A stretch of DNA of 64,000 bases from JAFGDI01 sp963662515 (GTDB lineage: Bacteria > Planctomycetota > Phycisphaerae > Sedimentisphaerales > SM23-30): assembly GCA_963662515.1 (NCBI GenBank), contig OY759675.1, positions 1,550,001 through 1,614,000 of the forward strand, in the 5' to 3' direction. The notes beneath the pieces are model-generated. The model did no database searches. It saw nothing but the letters and a program-made list of their open reading frames with translations, and was not told where the DNA came from. The translations under genes were made by a program, and so were the position numbers. The first letter of the stretch is position 1. Every line of letters starts with the position of its first letter. Positions 44,034 to 52,971 of this stretch are shown here, piece by piece.

Positions 44034-45686
44034 ATGCCACAGACTACGGAACAAGTCAAGTTGAAGCGAATTATATTGTTATCATTTATTCTTTCGGCGA
44101 TAATGTCTGGCTGGTTTGGCTGGCTGTATGGTGCTATAGATATAATACCGCAACCTGTATTGGTTCAGGCTGGTGAGGGTTGCTTTGAGGTGCGGCCTGA
44201 TACTTCGATAAGAGTTTATGGTAAATGCCGGGAGCATGGTCAGAATATCGCGGAAAAGATCCGGGTGGTGGGTGGTTATGATTTGATGGTTGTTGATTCG
44301 GATAATTCTGATAGGGTGGAAAACAGTATTTGTCTGATACTGGATAACAACCTGAGTGATATTGGCCCAGAAGCCTATCATCTCATAGTTGACGGTCAGG
44401 GAGTAGTGATAACAGCATCTGCTAATGCCGGGCTTTTCTATGGTTTGCAGACCATTTATCAGCTATTTCCGGCGGAGATCGGGAGTAAAAAGCTCGTTCC
44501 GGGCATAGAACTGGCCATACCATTTGTCCTCATCGAAGATTCGCCCCGCTTTCGCTGGCGAGGTCTGCATCTGGATGTAGGCCGTCACATATTCCCTGTC
44601 GAGTTCATTAAGAAATATATAGATCTTATGGCCCGTTACAAGCTCAATACTTTTCACTGGCATCTGACCGAAGATCAGGGCTGGCGAATTGAGATCAAGA
44701 AATACCCGCTACTTACTGAAATCGGTTCTAAACGATGTGAGACTCCTATGCCGATGAGTCCGGAGAAGGGTGATGGTAAGTCTTATGGTGGCTACTATAC
44801 GCAGGGACAGGTGCAGGAGATCGTGGCTTATGCCGCAGCTCGTTACATAACCGTAGTGCCTGAGATTGAGATGCCGGGACATTCGGTTGCGGCTCTGGCG
44901 GCATATCCGGAACTGGGCTGTAGCGGCGGGCCCTATAAGGTGTGGACAAGATGGGGGGTAAATTCAGAGGTTTTTTGTGCCGGGAATGACCAGACATTTG
45001 TTTTTATTGAAGAGGTTCTCGATGAGGTCTTAGAACTGTTCCCTTCGCCGGTTATCCATATCGGCGGTGATGAATGTCCAAAGGAGAGCTGGAAAAAGTG
45101 TCCCAAATGCCAGCAGCGCATAAAGGATAATGAGCTGGCCGATGAGCATGGCCTGCAGAGTTATTTTATTACCCGGATCGAGAAGTATCTAAATAGTAAA
45201 GGCCGGCAGATAATTGGCTGGGATGAGATATTGGAAGGCGGCCTGGCACCCAATGCGATGGTAATGAGCTGGCGCGGTATTGAAGGCGGTATAGCAGCGG
45301 CCCGGCAGCAGCATAGCGTGGTGATGTCACCTACCAGCCACTGTTACTTTGATTATTGTCAGGCGAAAGATCGTACAGGCGAGCCACCGACCTTTGGCGG
45401 CTTTTTGCCTTTGGAGCAGGTTTATAGCTATGAGCCAGTACCGAATGAGTTGACCGATGAGGAGGCTCAATGGGTAATAGGTGTACAGGGTAATCTCTGG
45501 ACCGAATATATATCAACCCCTGCTCAGGCGGAGTATATGGCTTTCCCTCGTGCTATAGCACTGGCGGAAGTAGCCTGGAGTAAGCCTGAGAATAAGTCTT
45601 TGTCTCGGTTCCGTAAGTCGCTGCAGGCTGAACTGAAAAGGCTTGATATTATTGGGGTGAACTATCGCAGGCCAGATGGAAATTGA
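44034..45686 (+). CDS. Exported GH20 beta-N-acetylhexosaminidase
   Basis: 550 residues. Signal or anchor helix at ~10-32 (RIILLSFILSAIMSGWFGWLYG), the GH20b N-terminal domain (IIPQPVLVQAGEGCFEV), then the TIM barrel: RFRWRGLHLDVGRHIFPVEFIKKYIDLMARYKLNTFHWHLTEDQGWRIEI and HIGGDECPKESW with the catalytic Asp-Glu pair D346-E347. It cleaves terminal beta-GlcNAc/GalNAc by substrate-assisted catalysis. The ATG at 44034 is chosen because AAGGATA lies 9 bases upstream. It converges on the GH35-GH2 genes and likely works with them. Confidence 0.93.
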   Translation: MPQTTEQVKLKRIILLSFILSAIMSGWFGWLYGAIDIIPQPVLVQAGEGCFEVRPDTSIRVYGKCREHGQNIAEKIRVVGGYDLMVVDSDNSDRVENSICLILDNNLSDIGPEAYHLIVDGQGVVITASANAGLFYGLQTIYQLFPAEIGSKKLVPGIELAIPFVLIEDSPRFRWRGLHLDVGRHIFPVEFIKKYIDLMARYKLNTFHWHLTEDQGWRIEIKKYPLLTEIGSKRCETPMPMSPEKGDGKSYGGYYTQGQVQEIVAYAAARYITVVPEIEMPGHSVAALAAYPELGCSGGPYKVWTRWGVNSEVFCAGNDQTFVFIEEVLDEVLELFPSPVIHIGGDECPKESWKKCPKCQQRIKDNELADEHGLQSYFITRIEKYLNSKGRQIIGWDEILEGGLAPNAMVMSWRGIEGGIAAARQQHSVVMSPTSHCYFDYCQAKDRTGEPPTFGGFLPLEQVYSYEPVPNELTDEEAQWVIGVQGNLWTEYISTPAQAEYMAFPRAIALAEVAWSKPENKSLSRFRKSLQAELKRLDIIGVNYRRPDGN

Positions 45687-45869
45687 GCCAGTTTCGTCTC
45701 GGGGTTGCTTTTTAAGATTATATTTAACCGCGAATTATACTTTGTTTGTGTGGTTAACAATCTTTTTCGTAAGAGTTAAGCGTTTAGGACTTGTTGCCCA
45801 GAGGGAAAATAGATCAAGTTGTATGACAATGGTTCTGATTAGTAATTGTTATATTTACTTTCCCTTTAA

Positions 45870-48431
45870 TCAAGGTATGATCTGATCTGAACTGCTTTTG
45901 ATCTCGAGTTTAATATTAACAGATCTGTTTATAGAAACAACAGGGGGGTAACTTTGGGTTGGGTCGAACTGGCTATGCTGCTCCGGCGGTAAGGCACTAA
46001 GCATATTGTGGTTAAGAGGGAGGATTTTTAGCTGTAATTTCTTTTGCACGAGGTCAGGAATACCTGAACAGGCAAATTCCATGGCTCGTCCATTATAGAA
46101 ATTATCGAGTAATAATTCGTTGTCAGCATAAATACGCGCGGCATTACCTTGATAGTCGATCTGTATAATATCATTCAGGGTGGGGCTGCCGGCAGTAAAA
46201 TTCAAATCCCAGATTGCCGCCTGCCCCCATGATTCTTCCTGAGTGGCATCAAGAGTGTCAGCAGATAAACCAGCTTTTTGAACTGCTACTAACTCAAGTG
46301 TCGGAACAGGGTCCTGTACGAGCTGATCAATGGCAAAACGGGTGAATATTCCCTGCGGCTGGTGAGGGATAATTTCACCTGCAAAACTGACATGCTTTGG
46401 AGCCGGGTAAAGCAGAAGGTCAAGCGGTTTTGTGCTGTTGGCAAAGAGCCGGAGGGATGATCCATCCGGTACTGCTGCGGCCTGGGTGATAATAACATGT
46501 TCTATCTCATTTAACTTGATTTTGGCCAGATATCTTCCCAGCTCGCCGGGTAATATCACAAAATGGATATTCTGTCCCCCGGCCAGACTAAAACTTGCCG
46601 CCGGATCAGTGCCCGGTATAATATTGTGGAGTAAATGGCCGCCCTCTGGAGTAGCTATCGCATTTTGCCCTGTAAATACCAAAGGGGAAGGTGAAAACTT
46701 CATCTGAACCTTTATGCCGGGTATTGCAGAGAAGAAATACACAGTATCATTATCAGATACAAGTCGGCACAAAGGCATGGCCGTAGCATATTCGAGTGTA
46801 ATGCCGTCACAATCGAGAGCAAAGGGGAAAAGTCCATAACTGCCAGATGGTATGGTTATTGGCTCATCAGGTATGGTCTTTATAACCGGGTCAGGATGAT
46901 TGGTGGAGTTTTGTTTGAGAATGAAGCTGATATTCTCTTTTTCCGGCATAACAGTACCAGGCTGATAGTTATTAAAGAAGATAAAGCCGCTTTGGCCATC
47001 AGAGCGTACTGACCAGCGGAGACTGGCAGTATCATCAAGCCCGGTGGGTATTTGCTCGGGTAAATACAATGGCATACGGGCTAAATACTGGGCAAAAGTT
47101 GCAATGAACATATGCTGCATCCTCAGCAGAAAGTAATGTTCGCGGATCTGACCACCAGCGCCCAGCGGTGCCTGAAAATCATAATCCTTTACCGGCATGT
47201 AATTCGGACTGGTCTCGTTAAGCGATGTCACTCCCTGGGGATTAACTCCGCCATGATACATATAATAGCCCTGCATATTATTGCCGCAGCCCAGACGAAC
47301 CAGAGCCATAGCAGCTATTTCCTGCGGGTCAACATAAACCCGCTTACTATAGCTTGAGGGCATGCCCCCACCTATTTCACAACAGACATAAGGATATCTG
47401 AGGATATTTTCTGAACGGCCGGGCCGCTGATTAACAAATTGTGCTCCCATATCGCCATCATCGCGAATATCGGAAAAGAAAAAAGATTTGCGATAATTAG
47501 TATTACTGTGCGGATACCAGAAAGCCACGGAATATGAGCCAAATAAGGGCAACAGCCCGGAAGAGGGAATATTGACCCGATTCCAGCCGGTCATAGTATA
47601 TAAAGGCACATCAATACCACAGGCCCGGGCCATCTTTTTTAATTCCAGCAGATATGGGACATCATTTCTTTCATTATCAAGCTGCACGGCGATAACCGGA
47701 CCGCCGTCCTTCCATAACAGACCATCTGTCTGCCGGGCAATTTGCTCATAGAAAGGGCCGACCATGGCCAGAAAGGCCGGGTCGATAGTGCGTAATCTGC
47801 TACCGGAATTCTGCACCCAGTCTGGCAGTCCGCCATTACGCACCTCGCCATGGCACCAGGGGCCGATTCGCACAAAAGCCAGCAGGTCAAGTTCCCGGCA
47901 TAACAGCAGAAACCTGCGCAGGTCCCGGCAGCCGCTCCAGTTGAATTCACCGGGTTTCTCCTGATGATGGATCCAGAATACATAGGTAGAGACTATCGTA
48001 ATACCACCGGCCTTTATCTTGAGTAATTCGTCACGCCATTGCTCCTGTGGATATCGGGAATAATGAAACTCACCCACAACCGGCATCCACGGCTGGTTGT
48101 TAAAAAGCAAACACTGGCTATCGGCAGAAATAATATCGCCTCGCAAATTAACATTGGTTCCTTGTCCCAGATCGGTTGCCTGAACCGGCCTTACCCGTTT
48201 TGTCAGGTCGATATAATTCTGATCAGAGCTGAGATCGGTTAAGGAGCTGAGATGCCGGCAACCAGCATTGATAGTCTCGTTCCGCTCAGATATCCGGTCG
48301 CAAGAGTCGGTCTCAACCTCGTTGGTTTGCCGGTGATCCTGCGGCTGGGCCTGGGTGCAGGTGGTGATAAGGCCAAGCAGGATAACATATATGATCATCT
48401 GAAACTTTTGAGATAAACGGTTGGTTAACAT
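45870..48431 (-). CDS. Exported GH35 beta-galactosidase-like enzyme
   Basis: 853 residues from the ATG at 48431 (GGAGA site 6 bases upstream), which begins a signal peptide (MLTNRLSQKFQMIIYVILLGLITTCTQA). The GH35 barrel begins LLFNNQPWMPVVGEFHYSRYPQEQWRDELLKIKAGGITIVSTYVFWIHHQEKPGEFNWSG. The probable acid/base is E254 (IAVQLDNERND, for the usual QxENE) and the probable nucleophile E352 (VCCEIGGGM). The C-terminal half is beta-sandwich. Canonical GH35 has AEW near residue 215; here GEVRNGGLP, so substrate may differ from plain beta-galactosides. Downstream partner of the GH2 gene (80-base gap). Confidence 0.88.
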   Translation of the reverse strand: MLTNRLSQKFQMIIYVILLGLITTCTQAQPQDHRQTNEVETDSCDRISERNETINAGCRHLSSLTDLSSDQNYIDLTKRVRPVQATDLGQGTNVNLRGDIISADSQCLLFNNQPWMPVVGEFHYSRYPQEQWRDELLKIKAGGITIVSTYVFWIHHQEKPGEFNWSGCRDLRRFLLLCRELDLLAFVRIGPWCHGEVRNGGLPDWVQNSGSRLRTIDPAFLAMVGPFYEQIARQTDGLLWKDGGPVIAVQLDNERNDVPYLLELKKMARACGIDVPLYTMTGWNRVNIPSSGLLPLFGSYSVAFWYPHSNTNYRKSFFFSDIRDDGDMGAQFVNQRPGRSENILRYPYVCCEIGGGMPSSYSKRVYVDPQEIAAMALVRLGCGNNMQGYYMYHGGVNPQGVTSLNETSPNYMPVKDYDFQAPLGAGGQIREHYFLLRMQHMFIATFAQYLARMPLYLPEQIPTGLDDTASLRWSVRSDGQSGFIFFNNYQPGTVMPEKENISFILKQNSTNHPDPVIKTIPDEPITIPSGSYGLFPFALDCDGITLEYATAMPLCRLVSDNDTVYFFSAIPGIKVQMKFSPSPLVFTGQNAIATPEGGHLLHNIIPGTDPAASFSLAGGQNIHFVILPGELGRYLAKIKLNEIEHVIITQAAAVPDGSSLRLFANSTKPLDLLLYPAPKHVSFAGEIIPHQPQGIFTRFAIDQLVQDPVPTLELVAVQKAGLSADTLDATQEESWGQAAIWDLNFTAGSPTLNDIIQIDYQGNAARIYADNELLLDNFYNGRAMEFACSGIPDLVQKKLQLKILPLNHNMLSALPPEQHSQFDPTQSYPPVVSINRSVNIKLEIKSSSDQIIP

Positions 48432-48511
48432 GTCTTTCTCCGAGAGAGGATTTCGCCTTTTCATTGTGTTTCTCTTCGTGTGCCGGAGCTGGGCTTTGTG
48501 AACGGTTACCG

Positions 48512-51313
48512 CTATTCAATGTACAGAGCTTTGAGCGAATCGGTACTAATATCAACTGCCGGAGTAAACTTATCCGAGTTCATATATTTCAATAAGGAAT
48601 ATTTAAGCTGTCTGGCTACCGGCCGATTATCGAGATCGTTGGCTATATCGATAGAGCAGATCAGGATATCAGCTTTGCCAGCTTTTACTTCAAAGATCAG
48701 GCCCAGACTGCGGCATTCGGTCCAGTCATCAATTACCCGCACAATCGGGTTAATTGTCTCAGCCAGATCAGTGAGGATCAGTGGCTTACTCTTATTGAGC
48801 AGTTCCCACCACTGGAAGTTAGTAAAGGAATCGGTGGGGAAGTTGCTCAGGGCCGGATGCCGGGGATCGCAAAGGGTTCCCAGCGTATGAATATCCCGGC
48901 CGGGGAAGGTTATCCGATTCCAGAATACCGGCTTAAAGGAACCGCAGGTATTGACCTTGAGGGCCTGGGGGTCGGGAATAAACAGGATCTTACCGCCATT
49001 ATGGACCTTTGTCATAAAGTCGGTGTCAAGATTTTGGGTAATAAGTATGTTTGCCGTGTCTGCAACGGGGACAACAGCGGGATAGACCCAGATATCCCAG
49101 TCATTGGCATAATCTGTGCCAGCGAGTTCAACCTGCAATTTTAGCTGAGAGGCCTGTTTAACACAGCTCAGGTCAATAGATATCTGGCCCACAGGATTAA
49201 GCTTGCCGGCAGAGAGCTGCTCTTGTGACAACTGCCCCTGAGCTATTATATTTTCAGAATCGGTAAGCTGCCAATTAACAATGGCATTAGTGAGCGGCTC
49301 AGGCCCGAAATGGCAGATCTCCAATCCGGCTGTCAGATTCTCATTATTAAGATAGACCAGTTTATTCATTCGGGCCAGAGGAACAATGTCATTACAGAAC
49401 CTGCGGTATTGAGCGGGTGTAATATAGCCCTTTTCCTCCCAATAGGCATTTAATATCCCAACCGGCGCTGTGCCCTGACCGGGGAAGTCATGCAGGTCCA
49501 GCAACTGAAAGCCAGCCATACCGGCGGTACTGAGAGCAGCTTCGATCTCCCGCTTATAGAGCAGAGCCTGAAACTTGCCCGTTGCGGTGACAAAAGCAGA
49601 TGACAACTGACCCAGACCGGCTTTAACGAGCATATCATGAAATATCTCAATATTACCTGGCTGCATAAAGCCGCGATATTGTTCTACCTCGGCGAAATCA
49701 GGATAGGCGCACCACTGGCCAATTTCATGACTGATTACGGGTTTATTTTGCTGGCCTATAAAGTCGCTATAATCAGCAGCGGTCTGCGGCGGCCGGTCGA
49801 GATAATTCTGCTGACGCGGCTTTGATGGATTGTGATAATTATTAGCCTCGATCATGGGCCAGTTGGCCCCGGCACAATAAAAACGCCTTTCATCGAATTG
49901 CTCGAAATATCTTATCCAGTCAGCCAGATAAGCATCTCGCAGGGATACATCTCCGTGCGGTTCATTACTGGGAGTGAGCAAAATAAAGCTGGGATGATTA
50001 CCATATTCGTTGATCATTCGAATAGTTTCCTGATAGACCCAACTGTCTTGAAGGCGGTCATGACCTAAAACGGCCCAGCAGGAAACATCGACCTGATAAT
50101 AGAAACCCATCTCATCAGCGGCATCGAAAGCTGCCTGTGGCGGGCACCAGGCATGGAAACGCAGGTGATTCAGACCATGAGCCCGGGCAATTTTCAAAAT
50201 ACGCTTCCAACTGGCAAGATCAGTAGGTGGATAGCCGGTATCAGGAAAGATACAGCATTCCAGAGTGCCTCTGAGAAAAATATGGCAGCCATTAATAGTG
50301 AATTGTGTTCCCTCAATACCCAATTGTCTCATGCCAAAAGTGGTCGCAGCAGTATCAAGCACTTCTTTAGCCGGTAATTGCACCAGCGAGATATTCAGAT
50401 CATAGAGTTGAGGGTCAAATTCATTCCAGAGTTTCGCTTGCGGTATTTCATATTCCAGCAGCGATTCAGGCAAATATAGGGCATATTGGCGGGGGGGCAG
50501 CTTGCGGCCGCTGCTGCGTTCGCTGGCCTCAACAAGCAACTGGCATTTTATCTCTGGCATGTCGCTCAGAGTTACCCGCAGATTGATCTTCCCGGCATCA
50601 GGACGAGGGTAAACCTGTAAATTTTCGATATGGATTGACCCAGCCGGGCGTAATTCTATCTGACCAATAATGCCGTTCCAGTTACCCTGTGTCTGATCGG
50701 AAATACTATGGGCATCGAGGCCGACATTAACAATAACCCGATTATCCACACATATCGTCAGCAGATATTCTTTGCCCGGTTCAAGTGGTGAGTTGTTTTT
50801 ATCTTGCAGAATATAGCGATGAGGTGTACCCAGCGAATCGCAGGAACCCATTTTTCTACCATCGAGCCAGATAGTAGTCTGCCAGTGGGCCCGTTCAAGG
50901 AATAACTCGGCGGTTTGCCCCGCCGGCCAGTTGGCTGGCAGAGATATTTTACGCTGATACCATGCCAGACCCACATATACCCGGGCAGGAGTCAGCCAGA
51001 AGGGACATTTGAAATCATCAGCTTGAATATAGCTCTGGAACTGGGGCATATTCAGCAGATCCTTACCAATATTCAGAGTCCATTTTGTGTTTGCAGATGG
51101 CTTATCGCCATAGCCGCGGATCTGCAATGAGCCAGGCAGTGCAATGGTTTCACTGCCTGCCAGCGGTCTGTTAAACCAGCCCTGTTCCATGCCGGTATTG
51201 TCCCTGTCGAGTGCGAAATTCCAGGGACCAGATAAGTCAACTGCCATACCAGAGGCCTGAGATATTGCCGCACAAGTCAGAACTAATATCATAATTATAC
51301 ATGATCTGCACAT
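48512..51313 (-). CDS. Exported GH2 glycosidase
   Basis: 933 residues from the ATG at 51313, preceded by AAGGAG and followed by a signal peptide (SCIIMILVLTCAAISQASG). N-terminal jelly-roll sugar-binding domain (SGPWNFALDRDNTG; FLERAHWQTTIWLDGRKMGSCDSLGTPHRY), immunoglobulin-like domain, and a TIM barrel with E451 as acid/base (ILLTPSNEPHGD) and E530 as nucleophile (KPVISHEIGQW). A C-terminal ~300-residue part follows. Could be beta-galactosidase, glucuronidase or mannosidase; context of GH20 and GH35 favours beta-galactoside. In line with the transporter gene (114-base gap). Confidence 0.88.
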   Translation of the reverse strand: MCRSCIIMILVLTCAAISQASGMAVDLSGPWNFALDRDNTGMEQGWFNRPLAGSETIALPGSLQIRGYGDKPSANTKWTLNIGKDLLNMPQFQSYIQADDFKCPFWLTPARVYVGLAWYQRKISLPANWPAGQTAELFLERAHWQTTIWLDGRKMGSCDSLGTPHRYILQDKNNSPLEPGKEYLLTICVDNRVIVNVGLDAHSISDQTQGNWNGIIGQIELRPAGSIHIENLQVYPRPDAGKINLRVTLSDMPEIKCQLLVEASERSSGRKLPPRQYALYLPESLLEYEIPQAKLWNEFDPQLYDLNISLVQLPAKEVLDTAATTFGMRQLGIEGTQFTINGCHIFLRGTLECCIFPDTGYPPTDLASWKRILKIARAHGLNHLRFHAWCPPQAAFDAADEMGFYYQVDVSCWAVLGHDRLQDSWVYQETIRMINEYGNHPSFILLTPSNEPHGDVSLRDAYLADWIRYFEQFDERRFYCAGANWPMIEANNYHNPSKPRQQNYLDRPPQTAADYSDFIGQQNKPVISHEIGQWCAYPDFAEVEQYRGFMQPGNIEIFHDMLVKAGLGQLSSAFVTATGKFQALLYKREIEAALSTAGMAGFQLLDLHDFPGQGTAPVGILNAYWEEKGYITPAQYRRFCNDIVPLARMNKLVYLNNENLTAGLEICHFGPEPLTNAIVNWQLTDSENIIAQGQLSQEQLSAGKLNPVGQISIDLSCVKQASQLKLQVELAGTDYANDWDIWVYPAVVPVADTANILITQNLDTDFMTKVHNGGKILFIPDPQALKVNTCGSFKPVFWNRITFPGRDIHTLGTLCDPRHPALSNFPTDSFTNFQWWELLNKSKPLILTDLAETINPIVRVIDDWTECRSLGLIFEVKAGKADILICSIDIANDLDNRPVARQLKYSLLKYMNSDKFTPAVDISTDSLKALYIE

Positions 51314-51427
51314 AATAAATGCTCTCCTTGAATAAGTATATACTGCTTTCAATTTTGTCTGCCGGTATGAACAAGTCATTTTTAGCTTATTTACTGTTTT
51401 TGCCGACTTTCTCACCAGTCTTCATTC

Positions 51428-52843
51428 TTACATTTCCTGTTCTATCTGTTCCAGACTCCGACCTTTGGTTTCAGGTAAACTACGGGCTACTACCACCAGA
51501 CCTGCTATACAGATTAAACTGAATATACCAAAAGAACCATGTGCCCCCAGTTTCTTATTCATGTAGGGGAAAGTCAGCGTCAGAACGGTACAGGCCAGCC
51601 AGAGTGAGAGAACTGCAAGGGACATGGCGGCTCCGCGAATCCGGTTAGGATATATTTCCGAGATAACTACCCAGGTGATCGGAGCCAGGGTCATGGCATA
51701 GCAGGCAATGGCAAGGATAACCAGAATGAGCATGTGCATACCGCTGCTCTGGAAATAGTAGCCGATCCCCATAAGAGCATAAATACCGGCTAAACCAGCT
51801 GAACCTATAAGCATCAGTGGCCTCCGTCCGAGCTTGTCAACGGTAAAAATCGCGACGAAGGTGAAAATGAGGTTGACTATGCCGGTAACTACAATATTAA
51901 ACATAATATCACTGACACCATAACCTGAGGCTGCAAAAACTTCCTGAGCATAATTGAAAATAACATTTATACCGCACCATTGCTGAAAAACGGCCAGAAA
52001 TATACCCAGTAGAATGACCCTGGAGAGTTCAGGGGCAAGCAGATCCTTATAATTAACCCTGGCAACCTCCTCATCGGAAATTGTTCGGCGAATTGCCTCT
52101 ATCTCGGTATTGGCGTAGGTAGGGCCGCCTATACGGGTTAAAGTCTTTCGGGCCGGTTCATGTTTCCCATATTTTACCAGCCAGCGGGGACTCTCAGGAA
52201 TATAGAACATAAGTATAAAAAATAAGAATGCCGGTACCGTTTCAGCAGCGAACATCCAGCGCCAGCCATATTGGCCGTTCCAGGATTGGCAGATAACCTC
52301 AGCTGTTGTCTGTGGAGATATAGGCCGGGCGATCAGTAAATTGACCACCTGAGCTGCCAGGATACCAATAACAATGGTCAATTGATTGATAGAGACAAAA
52401 CGCCCCCGAATGTGGGCCGGTGAAATTTCAGCTATGAACATAGGCGAGAGATTGGAAGCCAGCCCGATTCCCAGTCCGCCGATAATGCGTGCTGTAATAA
52501 AGCTGGAAAAATCCCAGGCCAGTCCGGTCATGACCGCTGAAACAGTAAAGAGCAGGCCTGCCAGAATTAACAGTGGTTTACGGCCATAGCGGTCGGCAGC
52601 CATTCCCGAAACAATTGCCCCGAATATGCAGCCAAACAATGCACTGCTCATTGCCCAGCCCCGCATAAATGGCGTATTATCACTGATATTGAAATAAGGC
52701 TCATAAAAGGCCTTAGCCCCGCCTATTACTACCCAGTCATAGCCAAAGAGCAAACCGCCCATTGCTGCGACCAGGCAGATCAGCCAGAGAAATTTCATAT
52801 TATATTTTATATCAGTTATATTAAATTCAGGAGCGTTTGCCAT
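51428..52843 (-). CDS. SP-family (XylE-type) sugar:H+ symporter
   Basis: 471 residues and ~12 membrane helices of the MFS sugar porter family. Hallmarks: MGGLLFGYDWVVIGGAKAF, ADRYGRKPLLILAG, PESPRWLVKYGKHEPA, QQWCGINVIFNYAQEVF, DKLGRRPLMLIG and the end PETKGRSLEQIE. Likely imports a monosaccharide such as galactose released by the adjacent enzymes; cargo is inference. AAAGGCGG precedes the start. 128 bases separate it from the DUF5107-TPR gene upstream. Confidence 0.9.
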   Translation of the reverse strand: MANAPEFNITDIKYNMKFLWLICLVAAMGGLLFGYDWVVIGGAKAFYEPYFNISDNTPFMRGWAMSSALFGCIFGAIVSGMAADRYGRKPLLILAGLLFTVSAVMTGLAWDFSSFITARIIGGLGIGLASNLSPMFIAEISPAHIRGRFVSINQLTIVIGILAAQVVNLLIARPISPQTTAEVICQSWNGQYGWRWMFAAETVPAFLFFILMFYIPESPRWLVKYGKHEPARKTLTRIGGPTYANTEIEAIRRTISDEEVARVNYKDLLAPELSRVILLGIFLAVFQQWCGINVIFNYAQEVFAASGYGVSDIMFNIVVTGIVNLIFTFVAIFTVDKLGRRPLMLIGSAGLAGIYALMGIGYYFQSSGMHMLILVILAIACYAMTLAPITWVVISEIYPNRIRGAAMSLAVLSLWLACTVLTLTFPYMNKKLGAHGSFGIFSLICIAGLVVVARSLPETKGRSLEQIEQEM

Positions 52844-52971
52844 GAATTGCCGCCTTTCAAGGAGGTGTTTATTGTACCTGCATTGGTTACAGTAATGATA
52901 AGTTCTCCGTATATCGATACTTCGCTAAAAAAATAATTGCTGTGTAACATTATAACCTTCACAACGACAAG

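Noticed and set aside
43814..44059. Leftward and rightward open frames of 80-90 codons before GH20
   Set aside because: Composition is not protein-like, and they overlap the GH20 start.
23459..48509. Decamer GAACGGTTAC near arsR (23459) and near the GH35/GH2 gap (48500), thought to be a shared LacI-type operator
   Set aside because: A ten-base match in 64 kb is not rare, neither is palindromic, and no LacI-family gene is in the window.
52859..52867. Perfect AAGGAGGT ribosome-binding site on the plus strand
   Set aside because: The only start in range opens a frame of seven codons; probably chance in the leader of the minus-strand transporter gene.
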